Notes: generated by a model not told the origin, from the letters alone. 64,000 bases of DNA from Phlebotomus papatasi (GCF_024763615.1 NC_077222.1:70928001-70992000); one strand, 5' to 3'. Numbered from the stretch's first letter, positions 11,154-23,973 are shown. Numbers and translations are program-made.

Positions 11154-11651
11154 CAGTGGCGGCCATAATAATAGAATCAGCTCCGCAAAGACCACTATTT
11201 TACCTGTTGCATTTTTGTTTATTCCAATTCGTTAAAATAATTTTAACAAAGAAATGTTCAAATAATTACCTTACGTCAAATAAGTGTTGTTTTAGGCGCT
11301 ACAGATCTCCATTTTTCACAGAATACATCAATAGTTAAATTTAGCTTAAACAACACAATAGAACCACTTTTATTTAAATTAAAAAATGTGATCTATAAAT
11401 CAAATTATGTTAAATAAAGCCATATTTAGAAACCATAATGACAGTTTTCCAGTTTTTTTGGCCGAACTGAATTTCACTTTTAACATATTCTGTGTAAAAT
11501 AGAGACCTCTAGCGGCCAAAAGAACCCTTGTTCTACGATTCTAATAATTTGAAGATTTCTACTACAGAATTATATCAACGAGTTGGGAAAATATACAAGA
11601 GTTAAAAAATATAAGCTTTGCAAAATGATTCTATTATTTTGGCCGCCACTA
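11154..11651. mobile_element. Tc1-like MITE with CAGTGGCGGCCA termini
   Basis: The left end CAGTGGCGGCCATAATAATA and the right end (reverse complement TAGTGGCGGCCAAAATAATA) form terminal inverted repeats that continue into GAATCA. TA flanks both sides (11152-11153 and 11652-11653). CAGT-type termini with a TA target are typical of Tc1/mariner elements. At 498 bp, with no transposase motif, it is an internally deleted or non-autonomous derivative. The open frame starting at its left end has no transposase-like residues. Confidence 0.85.
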
Positions 11652-11655
11652 TATA

Positions 11656-12383
11656 TATAGAAAATTTTTTTTTGTAAAATAATTCGTAAATGTTTGTGAG
11701 TTGCTACTGGGGACTTAGGTAATGCTCATACATCATACAACCCAGTAAAAAGTTCACAAATATTTGTATTTTTTCACAAATATTGTTCAAAACATGATCA
11801 CTTGACGAACATTTTTTGTAATCTTACAAACATTTGTTCGTAACTGTTTGTAAAGATATAGAAAATATATTCATAAAATTTTGTCCTTTGTTCGTAAAGT
11901 TTTGCCACAGAAACAAAAATGTATGAACAAATGTTTGTAAAAAACAAACAAAAAATGTTTGTGAAAAAAATACGAATGTAGAGCTTAAATTTCCCGCCTT
12001 ATAGCAATAAATGTTCTGCTGAGGCAACCCTAAATATTCGAGACGCAATGTTTCCTTTCTAGGCCAGCGCCTCTGATGATGGTGGAGACGACTGTATTAG
12101 TTTAGTCGATCGTACGATCTCAGTGAGTACGGACGTGAGTTCGTCATGAGTCGCACAAGAGGACATAGTGCAGAGAGCTCGCGACAGTCTGGAGCCCACA
12201 CCAGTCGATTGCATAAGCAGGTCACCTCCTAAGTATATTAGATTTAAGAGTAGATATTTTTTTGCCCCCTATACGAACTTTTACCAACTTTTTAACGAAT
12301 TATAGTATTTTCGAGCATGTTGTAAGTCCGCAGTAGAAATTCACAAAATTTATGATGAATTTTACGAAATATTTTTTTCTGTG
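11656..12383. mobile_element. 728-bp inverted-repeat element, CACAGAAAAAAAT right end
   Basis: The right end, reverse complement CACAGAAAAAAATATTTCGT, matches the left end TATAGAAAATTTTTTTTTGT imperfectly. The arms stay alignable for about 70 bp (GTGA.TT.CTACTG.GGACTTA on both sides). TA lies outside each end. The interior has many TTTGTGAA and TTCACAAA words, and a markedly GC-richer block at 12050-12240 that looks foreign to its surroundings. It abuts the Tc1-like MITE at its left. The terminal sequence resembles the CACYGAGAAAAA group. It is non-coding. Confidence 0.65.
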
Positions 12384-12385
12384 TA

Positions 12386-15300
12386 TTCTTACTTTAATAG
12401 GATAAGGTACTCTTCCTACTCGTATTACCAGAATTAAATAGCAAACATCATTTAGACATATAGTTTGAGTTAGCTTTAAGAATCTCTCTTTCTCTAAGCC
12501 CTATTTTCTTCCTTCTTCCTTTACTACCTGAGTGCAATTACATCCTGTGCATTTGGTAGATTTATTTTGTCATCTTATCACCATATCATTTTTCAAAGTG
12601 CAGAACTTTCGAGTTCCAGAGCATACCACTTGCCAAATAATGCATCTTCTTTCCATCGAATTTATATCCTGTTATTCTCACTCACATTGCCATTTGTCTC
12701 TTCGTGTGCACTAACACCTCGGTTTATCCTGGATTCTAGTCATGGTATGAAGAGCAAAAGGGACTTATGTTCGCTTCATCACAGGAATAGGTGATACCTT
12801 GAGGGGATACGATAGTGAACGCAACAAACGGTTCTGATTTGACAGAGTTTGAGAGTATATATAGCATTAAAATTTGGAGAAATAGGATACAGAACTTCAA
12901 TCATCCAAATGGAAAGTAATAAAAACCAACGACGCGGTTTTTGCTTTATATTATCTGAATTGTACATTTCCGCTTTTATATAGAACCATCGTCGTAATCT
13001 TATGCAGAGGACAATGATTTGAAATAATTTCTCATACTCCAAAATGTTGCTTCAGGAAGTCTCTTTGGGAGAAATCAACGTTGGAGTGTGGAAAATGGCC
13101 AATTACTCACAGTTATTTATTACCTAACTTTTCAGAATTTCCCTTCACTCATTTCATGAAGTATATTTGTCAAAAGAAAAATTTAACATGACACGCTTAA
13201 GCTTAAAAGCTACCCAATAATCTTTTGAATCAGTTGTAGATGGAAAGTGCAAAGTGTTTTCTTAGAACATTGTATAATGAAGAAAAAAGAGGTGTAAGAC
13301 AATTCTCATGTTTCACTGAAACAGGAAATATCTAAGGGAAACTTAATGTGAATGATGGTGAAAAGTGGAAAAATCGCTCAACAATATAAGATTCTGTCAT
13401 TATTCTCCATCTGCTTCAAGTGTGTAAAATAGAATTATTCTCGATTCTCTCGACAAAATGACAAATTTATGTATAAGATTGTTGACAGGGGGAACATTTA
13501 ATTTCCCTAGAAATACGATGGAGGATGAGGTAGGGGGCACATGAGAAAGAAAAGCTTATACTTTCGTGAAATAGCTTCAAGAGCTTTCTATACCTCCTCT
13601 CTGAAGCGTAGTTCTTTTTGTCTTTTTACTTCCTTGAAGGTTTTTTTTCTTCTTTTTTTTATGTATTTCCTGTGTATTAAACTCTCTTATTTAAGCTTTG
13701 GCGAGGATGTAAGGAGACATAAGAAAAAAAAGGGAGTGAGAGGAAACAAAATTAAATTTGTGGTGTGGAATTATTTTTCATTTCCTTTTCGTGTTAAGAA
13801 AAAAGTATATGGTATGATGAAGGAAAAGACAGAATAGAAATGTTAATGTAAGATTGGACCAAGTTCAGGGATGTCGTACATTTTCCACCCCTCTAAACAC
13901 ATGAGACGATCTCGGTGATACATTTTCATGACTCTGTATGTTGTGTGAGGTGGCTGTCAGTATTTGTCAGGCAATTCCACATGATAAATAGTGAAGAAGA
14001 GAACACGAGGATTTTATGGCGCATCGTGTAAATTGTAACAAGATGGTCCTCTCATATTATTATCTGTTCTTCCTCTCCAACACTAATGCTTCATTGTGCC
14101 ACTTTCGTAGTATATTGCTTCGAGGTCATATGTGGATTTTGTTGTAATAAAAAATATGTAATATTTATGCCAAACACCCCCTATCAACGGCACTGTGCCG
14201 AGAATGATGGATTTTGAAAGTGGCTCAATTATAACCTCTTAGTGTCACCCACAAACCTTTATAGGTCACATATTGCTAAAGTAATACACCACTATACATC
14301 ATGTTCTCGTACTACTATTTAATTGAATATTATAGACTAATGAAGTCGGCGGTTGGAGTTGTTGGTTGATGTGGAAAATTCACTTACATTTAATCATCTC
14401 TGTAAATTTATATACCATTAACTTAAAAATTTTCCTCCAGTAAATTATCAATTAAGTGAATTTTATTAGGGCATCTAATGCAAAATGTAGACCCATTAAT
14501 TATTCATGAGTGATTTAATCGGAAGACGTGTCACTTGGTATTTTATTTAAATATTCATTAATTTATTTTGTCACTTCTCCTTTTCACTTCATTAAAGTTT
14601 TAAAACACGACAAATACATTAAATAATACTAAAAGAATCTTAGTTAATTTATTTAAATGGATGAATTCAAGAAATCCACCAAGTCTTAAGATACAAATAT
14701 TTGCCTTCAGTGTGATTTATAACAGAACTTTCCTAAGTTAAAAAAAATGTTTGCGAAACAAAAAATGGTAAAACTTTAATGGACTTTACTTATGTTTTAT
14801 TTTTTGCATAGAGATAGTTATTTGATACTTTAATTAAGCTTTGCACTCATAAACAATTATAAGTCACAGTCACTTCAAGAGCTATAAAAAATACAACTTC
14901 CGAATTTTCAGGCAACGAAATAATATTTGGATTTCCCGTGAGATCAATAAATAGTCCCTGTTTTTAAATATTATTTGTGAACTCTATTATGCGCCCATCC
15001 AGCGCTCCGGGTATATTCAAACTCATAACGTTCCATAACCATAACGCAAATCGCATATTCGTACGTAGAATAAGTCCTTGTTGTAGAGATTACCTTATCC
15101 AAAGATCATTGCAAGTTTTCATCACGGTCTCGCTTTTTATGGGAAAGGTAAGCCTTCACCTCACCCAATACTCTCTAGGACAAGATTCCTTGTTCTTTGG
15201 CTTCAGGATTGTGATTACTCATTAGAATTGGTTGCCAAATCATCAATCATTCATCTAAGTGCAACAAGGCCCCCGGAGCCTATTAAAAACTATTCGTCTT

Positions 15301-16917
15301 GGAGATTAACATGGAAAGTAAGAAGTAGAGCTTATAAACCAACATTATTCCTGTATTTAGACTTATTTATACGTCCATTTAGACCTTTCGACCGGTCTAA
15401 ATGAGACATAATGCGTATGGTTGTCGAGAACGACAATCTCAGTCAGTGTCGCAGCTTTAGGTGGGCATTTTAAGTACTAAGTACTTTTCCGTCCCTAGAA
15501 CGTCAACAGAATCTTCTCTGTCACAAAGAAAAAGAGACTAAGAATCAACTAGGACCATCTCAAATTTTTATGCATAAGTATTAATACTACTAAAAAAAAA
15601 GTGAAGCATGTGGCGACCATGAAGGTTGTATCGTTATCCAAAAGATTTTTTTTTTGAAAATGAATCATTGCTTTTAACTAATTTATCTTATATAACACAA
15701 TCCATTAGTAATAATGCAAGACATTTTGCAAAAAAACAATATCTAAAAAATAACGAATAATTTCCAGAAGAGTTGACAATCCAAACATCGATCGAGACAT
15801 GCTTTAAATAGCTTAGTGATTATGTTTAAAAATAAACTATACAATGCAAGATTTTTTATCATCTCTTGAGAATTACCCCTAGGTAGATTTGTGTCACACA
15901 CAAGTATAAAAGGAAAATTGCACAAAAATAACTCAATTACTCCATCCTTCGATAGGCTAGAAACATACACCACGCATTAGTGTATTTGCTGATGGCTTTT
16001 CTTGTTGATTTATACTCATCGACAGATTGAATCAGTCGCTGAATGACTCCCAAGCCACCATTTTTGCAGCCCCCAATGTGTCTTTTTCTCCTTAGTCTAT
16101 GTACATTCTCCCTAACGAATTTCATATAGTGACGATTATAGTAAAATGTATGTGTAAGGTTTATGGCACAAGATAATCCACTCATCTCATGGAATATTTC
16201 GGTAACTTTTCTTTCACCACATCCACTTAAGGATGTATTAAGTCATTAAGGAGATGAAGTAGAAAATACGAGCAGTGGTCATATAAAAAAGAAGAAAAAT
16301 GTGCTGCGTATTTGTGGATCATTTCATTGGTGTTTTTGTGGGAAAACTCTACAGAAGTCATAGTGTGAAAGTTCGCGAAAAAGTGCCCAAATACTCCATA
16401 ATGTCCATTTACGTCTCTTTACAGTTAATCCTTATTAATTTTACTGTTGTTAGTGTTTAGGTTCAGGCAGGAATTTAGTTTTTCTTTCGACACGAACGTC
16501 ACAGAAAATTAATAAGGGACTTAGCTAAGAATATATTATGTATAATATTGAATAATTGCAAAATTATTGTCCCTTATGGGAGGATAAAGTTTTGGGTGAC
16601 ATATCACAGCATCTGTTGAAGATAATTGGGTATTTAAGCTGTGGTTGGAATGATTAGCTCATTAGCTCTCCGAATTTGGTCTATTTGTACGATTTGTACC
16701 GTTCAGCTCAAAACGTGGTCATCCAGAAACATTTGTGTCGAAGATAGCACTTTTCGCTATACCATTTTTGGTCATCTGTTTCTTGGACCAGCATGAATTG
16801 AATAGATCACAAAGCTAGACATGGATAGATAGAAGAAGATTTTTTAGAACCTTTTTCAATTCTCTCATATATTCAGTAATTTTGTCTTTTTCTGCACAAA
16901 CTTATGAAGATATGAAT
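12386..16917. other. Unannotated AT-rich DNA, 4.5 kb
   Basis: This is the second longest stretch without a recognisable element. It contains frames of up to 98 codons (13541-13837, plus), but their translations are rich in Lys, Phe and Ile and show no motif. A 15390-15440 segment has small palindromic words (TTTAGACC and GGTCTAAAT). I see no RNA gene. Confidence 0.4.
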
Positions 16918-16918
16918 A

Positions 16919-16975
<57 letters not shown>

Positions 16976-17031
16976 TATATAAATATATATATAGATATAT
17001 AATAGATATATAAATAGATATATAAGATATG
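16918..17031. repeat. (TA)n microsatellite
   Basis: About 50 bp of uninterrupted AT dinucleotides is followed by interrupted repeats of the type ATATAGAT up to about 17030. The minus-strand frame across it is a run of Tyr-Ile codons and is not a gene. Length is likely polymorphic between individuals. Confidence 0.95.
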
Positions 17032-17092
17032 GGGTCGTCTGACTGTTCCCTACAAGTGAATCTAAAATTATTAATGCCAATATCATTTTCTT

Positions 17093-17971
17093 CACCGAGA
17101 AAAATTTGGATGGTATTTTCTACAAATCGTGTCTTTAAATTCTACTGCCTCAAAAGATAGTAGAAAATACCATCCTCCATAGATACTTTCCTTTAGAATC
17201 TACCATCTTGACATTTTAAAATTTACTATCCTATGGATAATAAATTCTAACAGCCGGATGGTAAAATCTACTATCCTCCTTTAGATTTTACATTGACCTC
17301 TCTTAGATTCTAATATCCGGGAAGTAAATTTTACTGGCCGCATATTTGATGTTAAAATTTAACTGGAAGACAGTAAATTTTAACGGAGGATAGTAATTTG
17401 GATTGAAATTACTATCCAAGCCAATAAAATTTGCCATCCTGCTGTTAGAATGTCATTTTGGAATATCGTGGGTGCTGATGCAACGGTTCCCGATATGCTT
17501 TGAATACATTATAGCAATTCGTGGCGCAGCTGGAAGATGCTGGACTGTCATCACAAAGGTCGCGTGTTCAAATCTCGGCTGAGTCGTCAATGTTGGAAAA
17601 AGATTTTCACGCATCAAAATGGCTTGAAATACAGAGAATGTCATCCAGGAAGGGCCCCAAGCCCTCAAACAATGGCCAAAAATCAATGAAAATAAGGAAA
17701 AATAAATTTTTCCGACATTTTTCATTCTAATATCCGGCTAGTAAAATTTACTATCCTGCCAGTAAAATTTACCATCCGGATAGTAAAATCTAATATCCGG
17801 GGATATTAGAATTTACCATCCGGCTATTAGAATTTACTATCCATACAATAGATTCTACAATTTTTGACAGTCCAATTTAATATCGCGTTTGCTGGGTGAC
17901 TTTTTTACTATCCTGCCATTAGAATTTTGTATGGAGGATGGTAAATTTTACCATCCACATTTTTCTCGGTG
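17093..17971 (+). mobile_element. CACCGAG element with tRNA-like module, copy 1
   Basis: The termini CACCGAGAAAAATTTGGATG and (right, reverse complement) CACCGAGAAAAATGTGGATG are flanked by a 2-bp duplication, TT. Both wings are built from about twenty iterations of short motifs such as GGATAGTAAATTTTACTATC in both orientations. A central block at 17462-17727 is different in character and contains a tRNA-like sequence. A copy in opposite orientation with the same layout is at 26772-27616. It is 879 bp, with no transposase. The terminal sequence is close to that of the CACTGAG MITEs at 4697 and 63366. Confidence 0.9.
17519..17590 (+). other. tRNA-like sequence (A and B boxes) inside the element
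   Basis: GTGGCGCAGCTGG fits the A box of the pol III promoter in tRNA genes (TGGCNNAGTGG), and GTGTTCAAATC, about 32 bp downstream, fits the B box (GGTTCGANNCC). The intervening CATCACAAAGGTCGC also looks tRNA-derived. I cannot fold a proper acceptor stem or anticodon arm, so it is not a functional tRNA gene. It is best read as a SINE head or a tRNA-derived promoter captured by the surrounding element. The same module is at 27124-27190. Confidence 0.6.
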
Positions 17972-17973
17972 TT

Positions 17974-18847
17974 CCTTATTCTTATTTATAATTACTCTTC
18001 CCGGCTAATTTTTTTTTTATTTTTTGGGAATAGTTACTTTATGGACGGATATATCATCACTTGAAATAATATAAATTGCGAAGGTTTTCAATAATTCATT
18101 ATCACAAAATTTTAAATGAATTATAACTTTTGTATGTACGAGGTTTAAGGTGTGACGTTATGAAAGAGCCAAAAGTAACATCAATGCTAAACTTTGTAAA
18201 AAATAAGTCACAAATATTCATTTAAAAGTTAGGTATAAAAAATTTCCTTAAAAATCTTTTCAACTGATATTCTTGCAAGTGATGATAGTCTCCAATCCTG
18301 TCTTCTTCCTATCATAAAGCAAAAATCCTCAGAGATTCTAAAAGAAAACTTAGTTTAAATCGATTAGTGAAGTTCGTCCACATCCAGGATCGAAAGTTCT
18401 GGATTAAGAAATGTTTTTCTTCTCGATGTGCCTTAATATTTATCCATTAATTAAATTATTAAAGTTCTCTATAAAGATATATCACGATAGTTCTTCATCC
18501 AATTAAGTGAACCCAACTTATGAATGAGGTTGTCTACCGTTTTGCTCTGGAGGTTTAGACCCAATGCTAAGACAACGATGAATGCGAATACACAATTCCT
18601 TCTCTAGGGGAAAGTGTCCTATCCATGCTTCATAGAACCCCAAGCTTTGCAATGACTAAATTTTTTCCTATATTTCTCAATAAGTATGACTCGTCGCACC
18701 CATAATTTAAAGGCTACGAAAAGTTCCCAATTTTTAAAATATATTGCGGAATCACATTTATTCAGAAACATAGAAAAATTTAGTCATTATGAAGCTTGAG
18801 ATCGTACGAAACTTGGGCATTGTCACCTACTGCAAAACTGTATCTAA
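17974..18847. other. AT-rich DNA without recognised features
   Basis: No inverted repeats, RNA genes or convincing frames are visible. Confidence 0.5.
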
Positions 18848-18849
18848 TA

Positions 18850-19622
18850 TAGTCATTCGAGGAGAGTTGGAACAGTGGGAGAGATGGACCACTTCGCCTC
18901 CTGCCTACATCCTATGCACGATCTCCAACCTCATTTGGTCTATTTGTGCCCTTCAACATTTTAATGAAAACCCCAAAGTTACAGCTTTATACCTTTAAAA
19001 TTGTACGAGAAAATTGAAATTGAATTTTTTGGATGTCTGAAAAATGGCCAAAAATTTTTATTTCGCCATAAGAATACGTGTATTTGGAGGCAGAGGAGAG
19101 ATGGAACTTAATAGTTTTGGCAACACTTCCGGTGTGAATTTTGGTAAATGTTCTTCAAAATATTTTCAAGTAAATCTTAGAAATTATTTTCCCTAAATTT
19201 GTGGTAAGACTGACTTGATACATTGGGCGAAATTGCCATCGAAGTATATGAGCCACATATTCCACAAAATAAATCATTTATACTGAAAAAATATAATAAA
19301 CTCCAATAAATTCAATGAAATAGAGTTCATGTCTAAAATCACTTCCCTCCTATTCTAAATAAATAAAATAAACTATAAATATTTTGCTAAAATTAGGGGT
19401 GTTCCATCACATCCGTAATTTTTTTTGAGTGCCTCAAAATGCAATTTTTTTTAAATCCTATTTTTCGAAGTGACTATTTTCATCTAGGAATATCTCATAT
19501 TGATATCTTAAATTTAGAGTCTTCAAATGATAAACCAGTGAGATTCGTCTTTGTCTCGCAGTCAAAACGTATCCGGAATATTGAATATAAAAAAGGTGTT
19601 CCATCTCTCCTCGAATGACTAT
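18850..19622. mobile_element. 773-bp inverted-repeat element, TATAGTCATTCGAGG termini
   Basis: The left TATAGTCATTCGAGGAGAGT and the right end, reverse complement TATAGTCATTCGAGGAGAGA, are followed on both sides by TGGAACA. The word GAGGAGAGATGGAAC also appears inside near 19090, suggesting internal duplication of the end. No clean target duplication is visible, so the outer limits may be off by a few bases. No transposase motif is present. This is the only copy in the window. Confidence 0.75.
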
Positions 19623-19624
19623 AT

Positions 19625-22308
19625 GTATCTTTGATGAATATATTATCTATGTATCTAATCATCAAGTTTCGATAATTATAATGAGAGTTATTGTCAATGT
19701 ATCTTAATAGCCATTGTAAGAAACTCAAGTCAGGGCTCTCCGTGAAGGGTGATCAGGCTTTCCTTTGTCCGATGTATTTTATATTACCTTTAGCGAAAAC
19801 AAAAAAAATAGATATAGCAGATAGTTTTCAAGTTTTTAAGCTAAAACTTCCATTCAAGAAGGTTATTATACTCCATTTTATTCATTGCCTTGAATTACTA
19901 GAAGCATTTGGCAACACCTGAGTGTGATACTTAAAATTTTATGAGAATTGTAATTGACGAGATTATTAAGAATGTCACCTAAGGAAAGAAATAGCTCATA
20001 AAAGGAACGAAAGTTCACTTATCTGCCTTAGGAAAGCTCCGTGGAAATACTTTTACCAAATCTTATTGCTCATTCTCCTGGTAATCCTATCATCTTATTT
20101 CTATATCCATATGTTGTCTAAACAATTCCACATAACGACTCTGAAGCAGAATTTTATGGGTTGTTTTTCATAAAATTTCAATGAAACACAATTAGATGCT
20201 TTTTGCTATAATCCCCTTGTGTACACACCATTGAGACGCATCTACTTCAATTCACATGGTCAGTGAGTGTGGATGAGTTCCTCAGAGTGAAATATACCTC
20301 AGGTGAACTCTTCAACCTTTTTAAAGCATCTGCTTCCCGTCGACGGTCGTTGTAAGCTAAACAAGATTTATTGCGACTCCCATCCACACCCAAATCGACC
20401 GGATGAAAAACAAAACCCTTCTCTTATACTCACACCATTCTCCCCAACTACCCCTGGGACCACGGTGTGTTGGTGATGAATTCCAACTAGCATTTTTAGT
20501 TTCCTCCCATGGCTTTTTTCTACACAATTTCATGAACTTTTCTCACTTTGCCCGGGAAATACAATAAAACAGATGAATATACGCCTGATAAATGATTCTA
20601 TTCACAGTATCAGGAATCTATGTACCATCTCAATTTGTGTGGGCACAATAAACCCAAATAAAAATGTTCCAGTGTACAGAAACAAGAAAATAAAATCTGA
20701 AAAAAATCAATTCATTCGTATCTATTATATATACGATAGTATATTCGTACAATCATTAAATTGTAAACGAAAATGGGAAGCAAAATTGTAACATTTTCAG
20801 CTATAAAACATTTCTAAAATTATTATTCTCTTTTCATCGCTGGAAATGGTCTCGGTTTTGTACTTTCTATTGCTTCCTTTTTTTCTCAATTATTACTCCA
20901 CTTCATAATTTTCGAGTGCTTCAGCTTTAAAAGTGGAAAAAAAAGGACAAAAATCCATATCCCAGTGAAATAACATCAAAAGAACATTTGTGCGAGTTTT
21001 TGCTAAAGTCAATAATTACTTTGTAAGATATTTCACATAAATATCATATATATCTATGAAAACAAAAATTTTAAAAAAAAATCAGAATATGAAGTATTTT
21101 GTATTCAAATGTCGAAATCAATACACAAAGTGCCACAATATGTGTAAAATGTTGCATGGATATTGGTCGTTTTTTTTACAAGCACGCAAATGTGGATAAT
21201 CTTAATAAAATCGTGTATATCCCAAAGCTTATTTTGGAGGGTGGTGGTTGATTGCTACTAAAGTGGGCGTAAAGGTGGTTAAGAATACAGAATAAGGAAG
21301 AGAAGGCAAAAGAAATTCGGAACGAGACACCTTTATTGATGGTAAAACAATTTCCCAGCTCAAAAAATCAATTTTATGCTAGACTTATTGGACAACGGTG
21401 ATAGATGAGTGTATTTTCATATCGATTTCACTGACAAAATTTAACTCAATCAACATGGGTGAATGAAGTGAAGGTAAGTTTTGCAAGATTTTGCTAAACT
21501 TGCAAGATACATGTACGGGTAAAAGTGGTGAAAATTGAAATTTCACTCAACTACAGTCGCGGAAATCCACAAATTGTGCACTGAAAAGTTTTCACTCAAA
21601 AAAAAAAAAAGAAAAAGAAGTGTAGATCACGTTCAAAAACACCCTGCAACTCTAACCACCATCAGAGATTTTATGTTGTTTGAGGGAGATCGGATAAAAA
21701 AAAGAATCCAACAGCAGTCCATTGAAATTGATAAATCAAATATTGAGGCGGTTCGTTATGGCTTTACCATGGAAATTCATAGTGCACCATTGGGATGATA
21801 TAAGTGGGATTTTGATGATGGGATACATCGAATACAAAATCACTAAATCGATGCCGTTCCACTACACCAAGCATGTCAGCAAAGTCTTTTCTCCTGGTCT
21901 CCGTTCACTCCTTCTTGTCCTCCCCAATACCCTCATCCAATCTTCTCAATATACTGAATATTGAAAATACACTCCTATATAGCTCGAGGACAGCAGTTGA
22001 GCTTTTTTATTATTATGTAGCGGTGACTTCGAGTCGTCGAATGAAGAAGAAGCAATTCCGGTTTTTTTTGCAACGGAAATAAATGTAGAGATATTCACAT
22101 TACTTGAAGTTAAGCACAATTTTATTGGTTAACAGAATAAATTGAGAGGGTAGAAAATCTGGCCTCTCAGCAAAAATTATCCAGAGAATAAGCATAAAAT
22201 TAAATCATACATCAATTGATAATTGAATCAATATAATAAAAGCTTTCAATGCTTACTTCAACAACTTTTAGGTCATTTTAATTACTTCTTCTTCAACTTC
22301 AATTGAGG
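19625..22308. other. Unannotated AT-rich DNA, 2.7 kb
   Basis: Several frames of 70-87 codons are open (for example 21535-21798 from a TTG), none with recognisable motifs. No inverted-repeat element was found. Confidence 0.4.
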
Positions 22309-22310
22309 TA

Positions 22311-22735
22311 GGGTAAGTGTGCCAAATTCCGGCCAGCTTGCAATTTCGGCCACCTTTTTTGTTTCTCAAATTTCCATGAATTTTTAGTTTTTACATACTC
22401 TGGAGATAATACAAGCAAAAGAATAAAAAAAATGTAGCTTCGACAAACGAGATGACGTGAAAAAGATATTGGAAGAATTCCCGAAGGGCAAGGAACTATG
22501 AGAATGAAGGTGGCCGAAATAGGGCACCAATTTTATGTCTACATTTTTATTCATTTTAAAATGTATTAACAATAATTTTAGAGTAAATAAAGACGATAAA
22601 CTGTCTACAAGGTTCTAAGCAACACTCCTTAAGTAAAAGGAATAAAAAAAATCAATTTCTATTCAAGATATTACATTTCAAACTTGAGACTTTGGCGCTT
22701 GCATGCAACTATGCCGAAATTTGGCACACTTACCC
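22311..22735 (-). mobile_element. MITE, GGGTAAGTGTGCCAAATT family, copy 2
   Basis: This starts with GGGTAAGTGTGCCAAATTCC and ends with the reverse complement of GGGTAAGTGTGCCAAATTTC, flanked by TA (22309-22310 and 22736-22737). It is in opposite orientation to 5343-5773 and has nearly the same length (425 and 431 bp). The phrases TTTCGGCCACC and GGTGGCCGAAATAGG lie in the arms. The open frame inside (22384-22572, minus) is not conserved as a protein between copies. Confidence 0.9.
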
Positions 22736-22737
22736 TA

Positions 22738-23494
22738 TATAAAATACAATTTAAAAAAAAACGTATTTAAGAAAAGTGAATAAATTCTTGGGTAAAAGAT
22801 TCTCCAATATATACCAATTGCCTAGAAACTTTCTGGAAAATTTACTTATTCACTCCATCTGTACATAGGAAATTATTTGCATTGAAAAATAAGTTCGATG
22901 CAAATCGTGAGACATTTTATATAGATGCATACACTTGAATTGGAAAGTTTTGTACAATTGGCTTTCAGAGTTTGAGGAAACTGTAAGATATGAAGCAAGT
23001 TATATGTATGAATATACAGTAGTAAGAAAAATAATAGAGACGTAGTCTTTTTGTTCAATGGAAAAAATAGTCTATATATACGATATTGAGAAAGAAAAAA
23101 TCGTCAGATTTAGTAAGGTGGGGTAACTGGATCATTTTCCGAAGACTGCTACTTAAACGCTTATTTTTGGACTGATGAAATTCATTTTTACTTCTTCTAA
23201 ATCCATAGAATTATTCACTGTTTCATTCAGAAACAAAATATAAAAAAGTTATCAAAAATATTAACGAAAATTTATAAAATAATGATAATACTGAAATAAG
23301 TCAGCATGCACTAACTGGGTCGCCTTTTCGCTAATTCACTTTTAATTAAACTTTTGGATTTAAAATACTTTTTTTTTCACAAGGAAAAAACAATAAATGT
23401 TTTCAATCAACCAGCTGTCATTAGCGAAAATATCACTGCTAGAAAATTTTTAGTGAAGAACCCAGCTGGTACAAGACTAAAATGAGTCGATTAC
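22738..23494. other. AT-rich DNA without recognised features
   Basis: A TA followed by AGGTGGGGTAACTGGATC at 23115 looks like a possible MITE end, but I find no matching right end. Nothing else is supportable. Confidence 0.4.
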
Positions 23495-23497
23495 ACT

Positions 23498-23973
23498 CAA
23501 GTGTGCTAATCCGGGCACTCACTTATTTTATGGATAAAAATATTATTTTTGCTTTTTCTCAAACTTAAATAGTTATATTATGTTACTGTAGTGACTAGAA
23601 GCTTATATGGACTACAAGACTTATATAGAGCTATTTGAAGCCAATTCATAAATTGATCTCGGACTCAGCTCACACTGCTCCAAGGAAAAAATTTATTTAA
23701 ACAAAAATTTAGTATATTTTTATCCCTCCATACGGAAAGGTATCTTATAATACGGAAAAACTTCTCACTTTTTAAATATTTAGCATAACGATCACGAATG
23801 CAGAAAAATTCCCATACGCATTTGTATGTGAAAGTAAGAAATTGGCTTCAACTTTGAAGGTCACTCGCCGGGGACTAGAGTGACTATATTACGGAAATAA
23901 AAATAAAAATATTATTTTAAGTGGATTAGTCATAAACTATCCAGATAGCGAAGCGCCCGGATTAGCACACTTG
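23498..23973. mobile_element. 476-bp MITE with CAAGTGTGCTAATCCGGGC termini
   Basis: CAAGTGTGCTAATCCGGGC at the left is the exact reverse complement of the right end, a perfect 19-bp terminal inverted repeat. ACT is repeated directly outside each end (23495-23497 and 23974-23976), a possible 3-bp target duplication. The interior is AT-rich with no transposase frame. The perfect termini suggest a fairly recent insertion. No second copy was found in the window. Confidence 0.85.

Noticed and set aside
16865..17095. 76-codon minus-strand frame
   Set aside because: It is the translation of the (TA)n microsatellite (alternating Tyr and Ile) and not a gene.
17521..17590. Functional tRNA gene
   Set aside because: A and B boxes are present, but no acceptor stem or anticodon arm can be folded, and the sequence is part of a repeated element.
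17093..17971. CRISPR-like array because of regularly spaced short repeats
   Set aside because: Units alternate in orientation, vary in spacing, and lie within transposon ends in eukaryotic DNA. There are no spacers of constant length and no cas genes.
21535..21798. 87-codon plus-strand frame as a gene
   Set aside because: It has a TTG start, a poly-Lys stretch from an A-run, no motif and no supporting context.
23115..23140. Left end of another TA-flanked MITE (AGGTGGGGTAACTGGATC)
   Set aside because: No matching inverted right end could be found within the following 1.5 kb.
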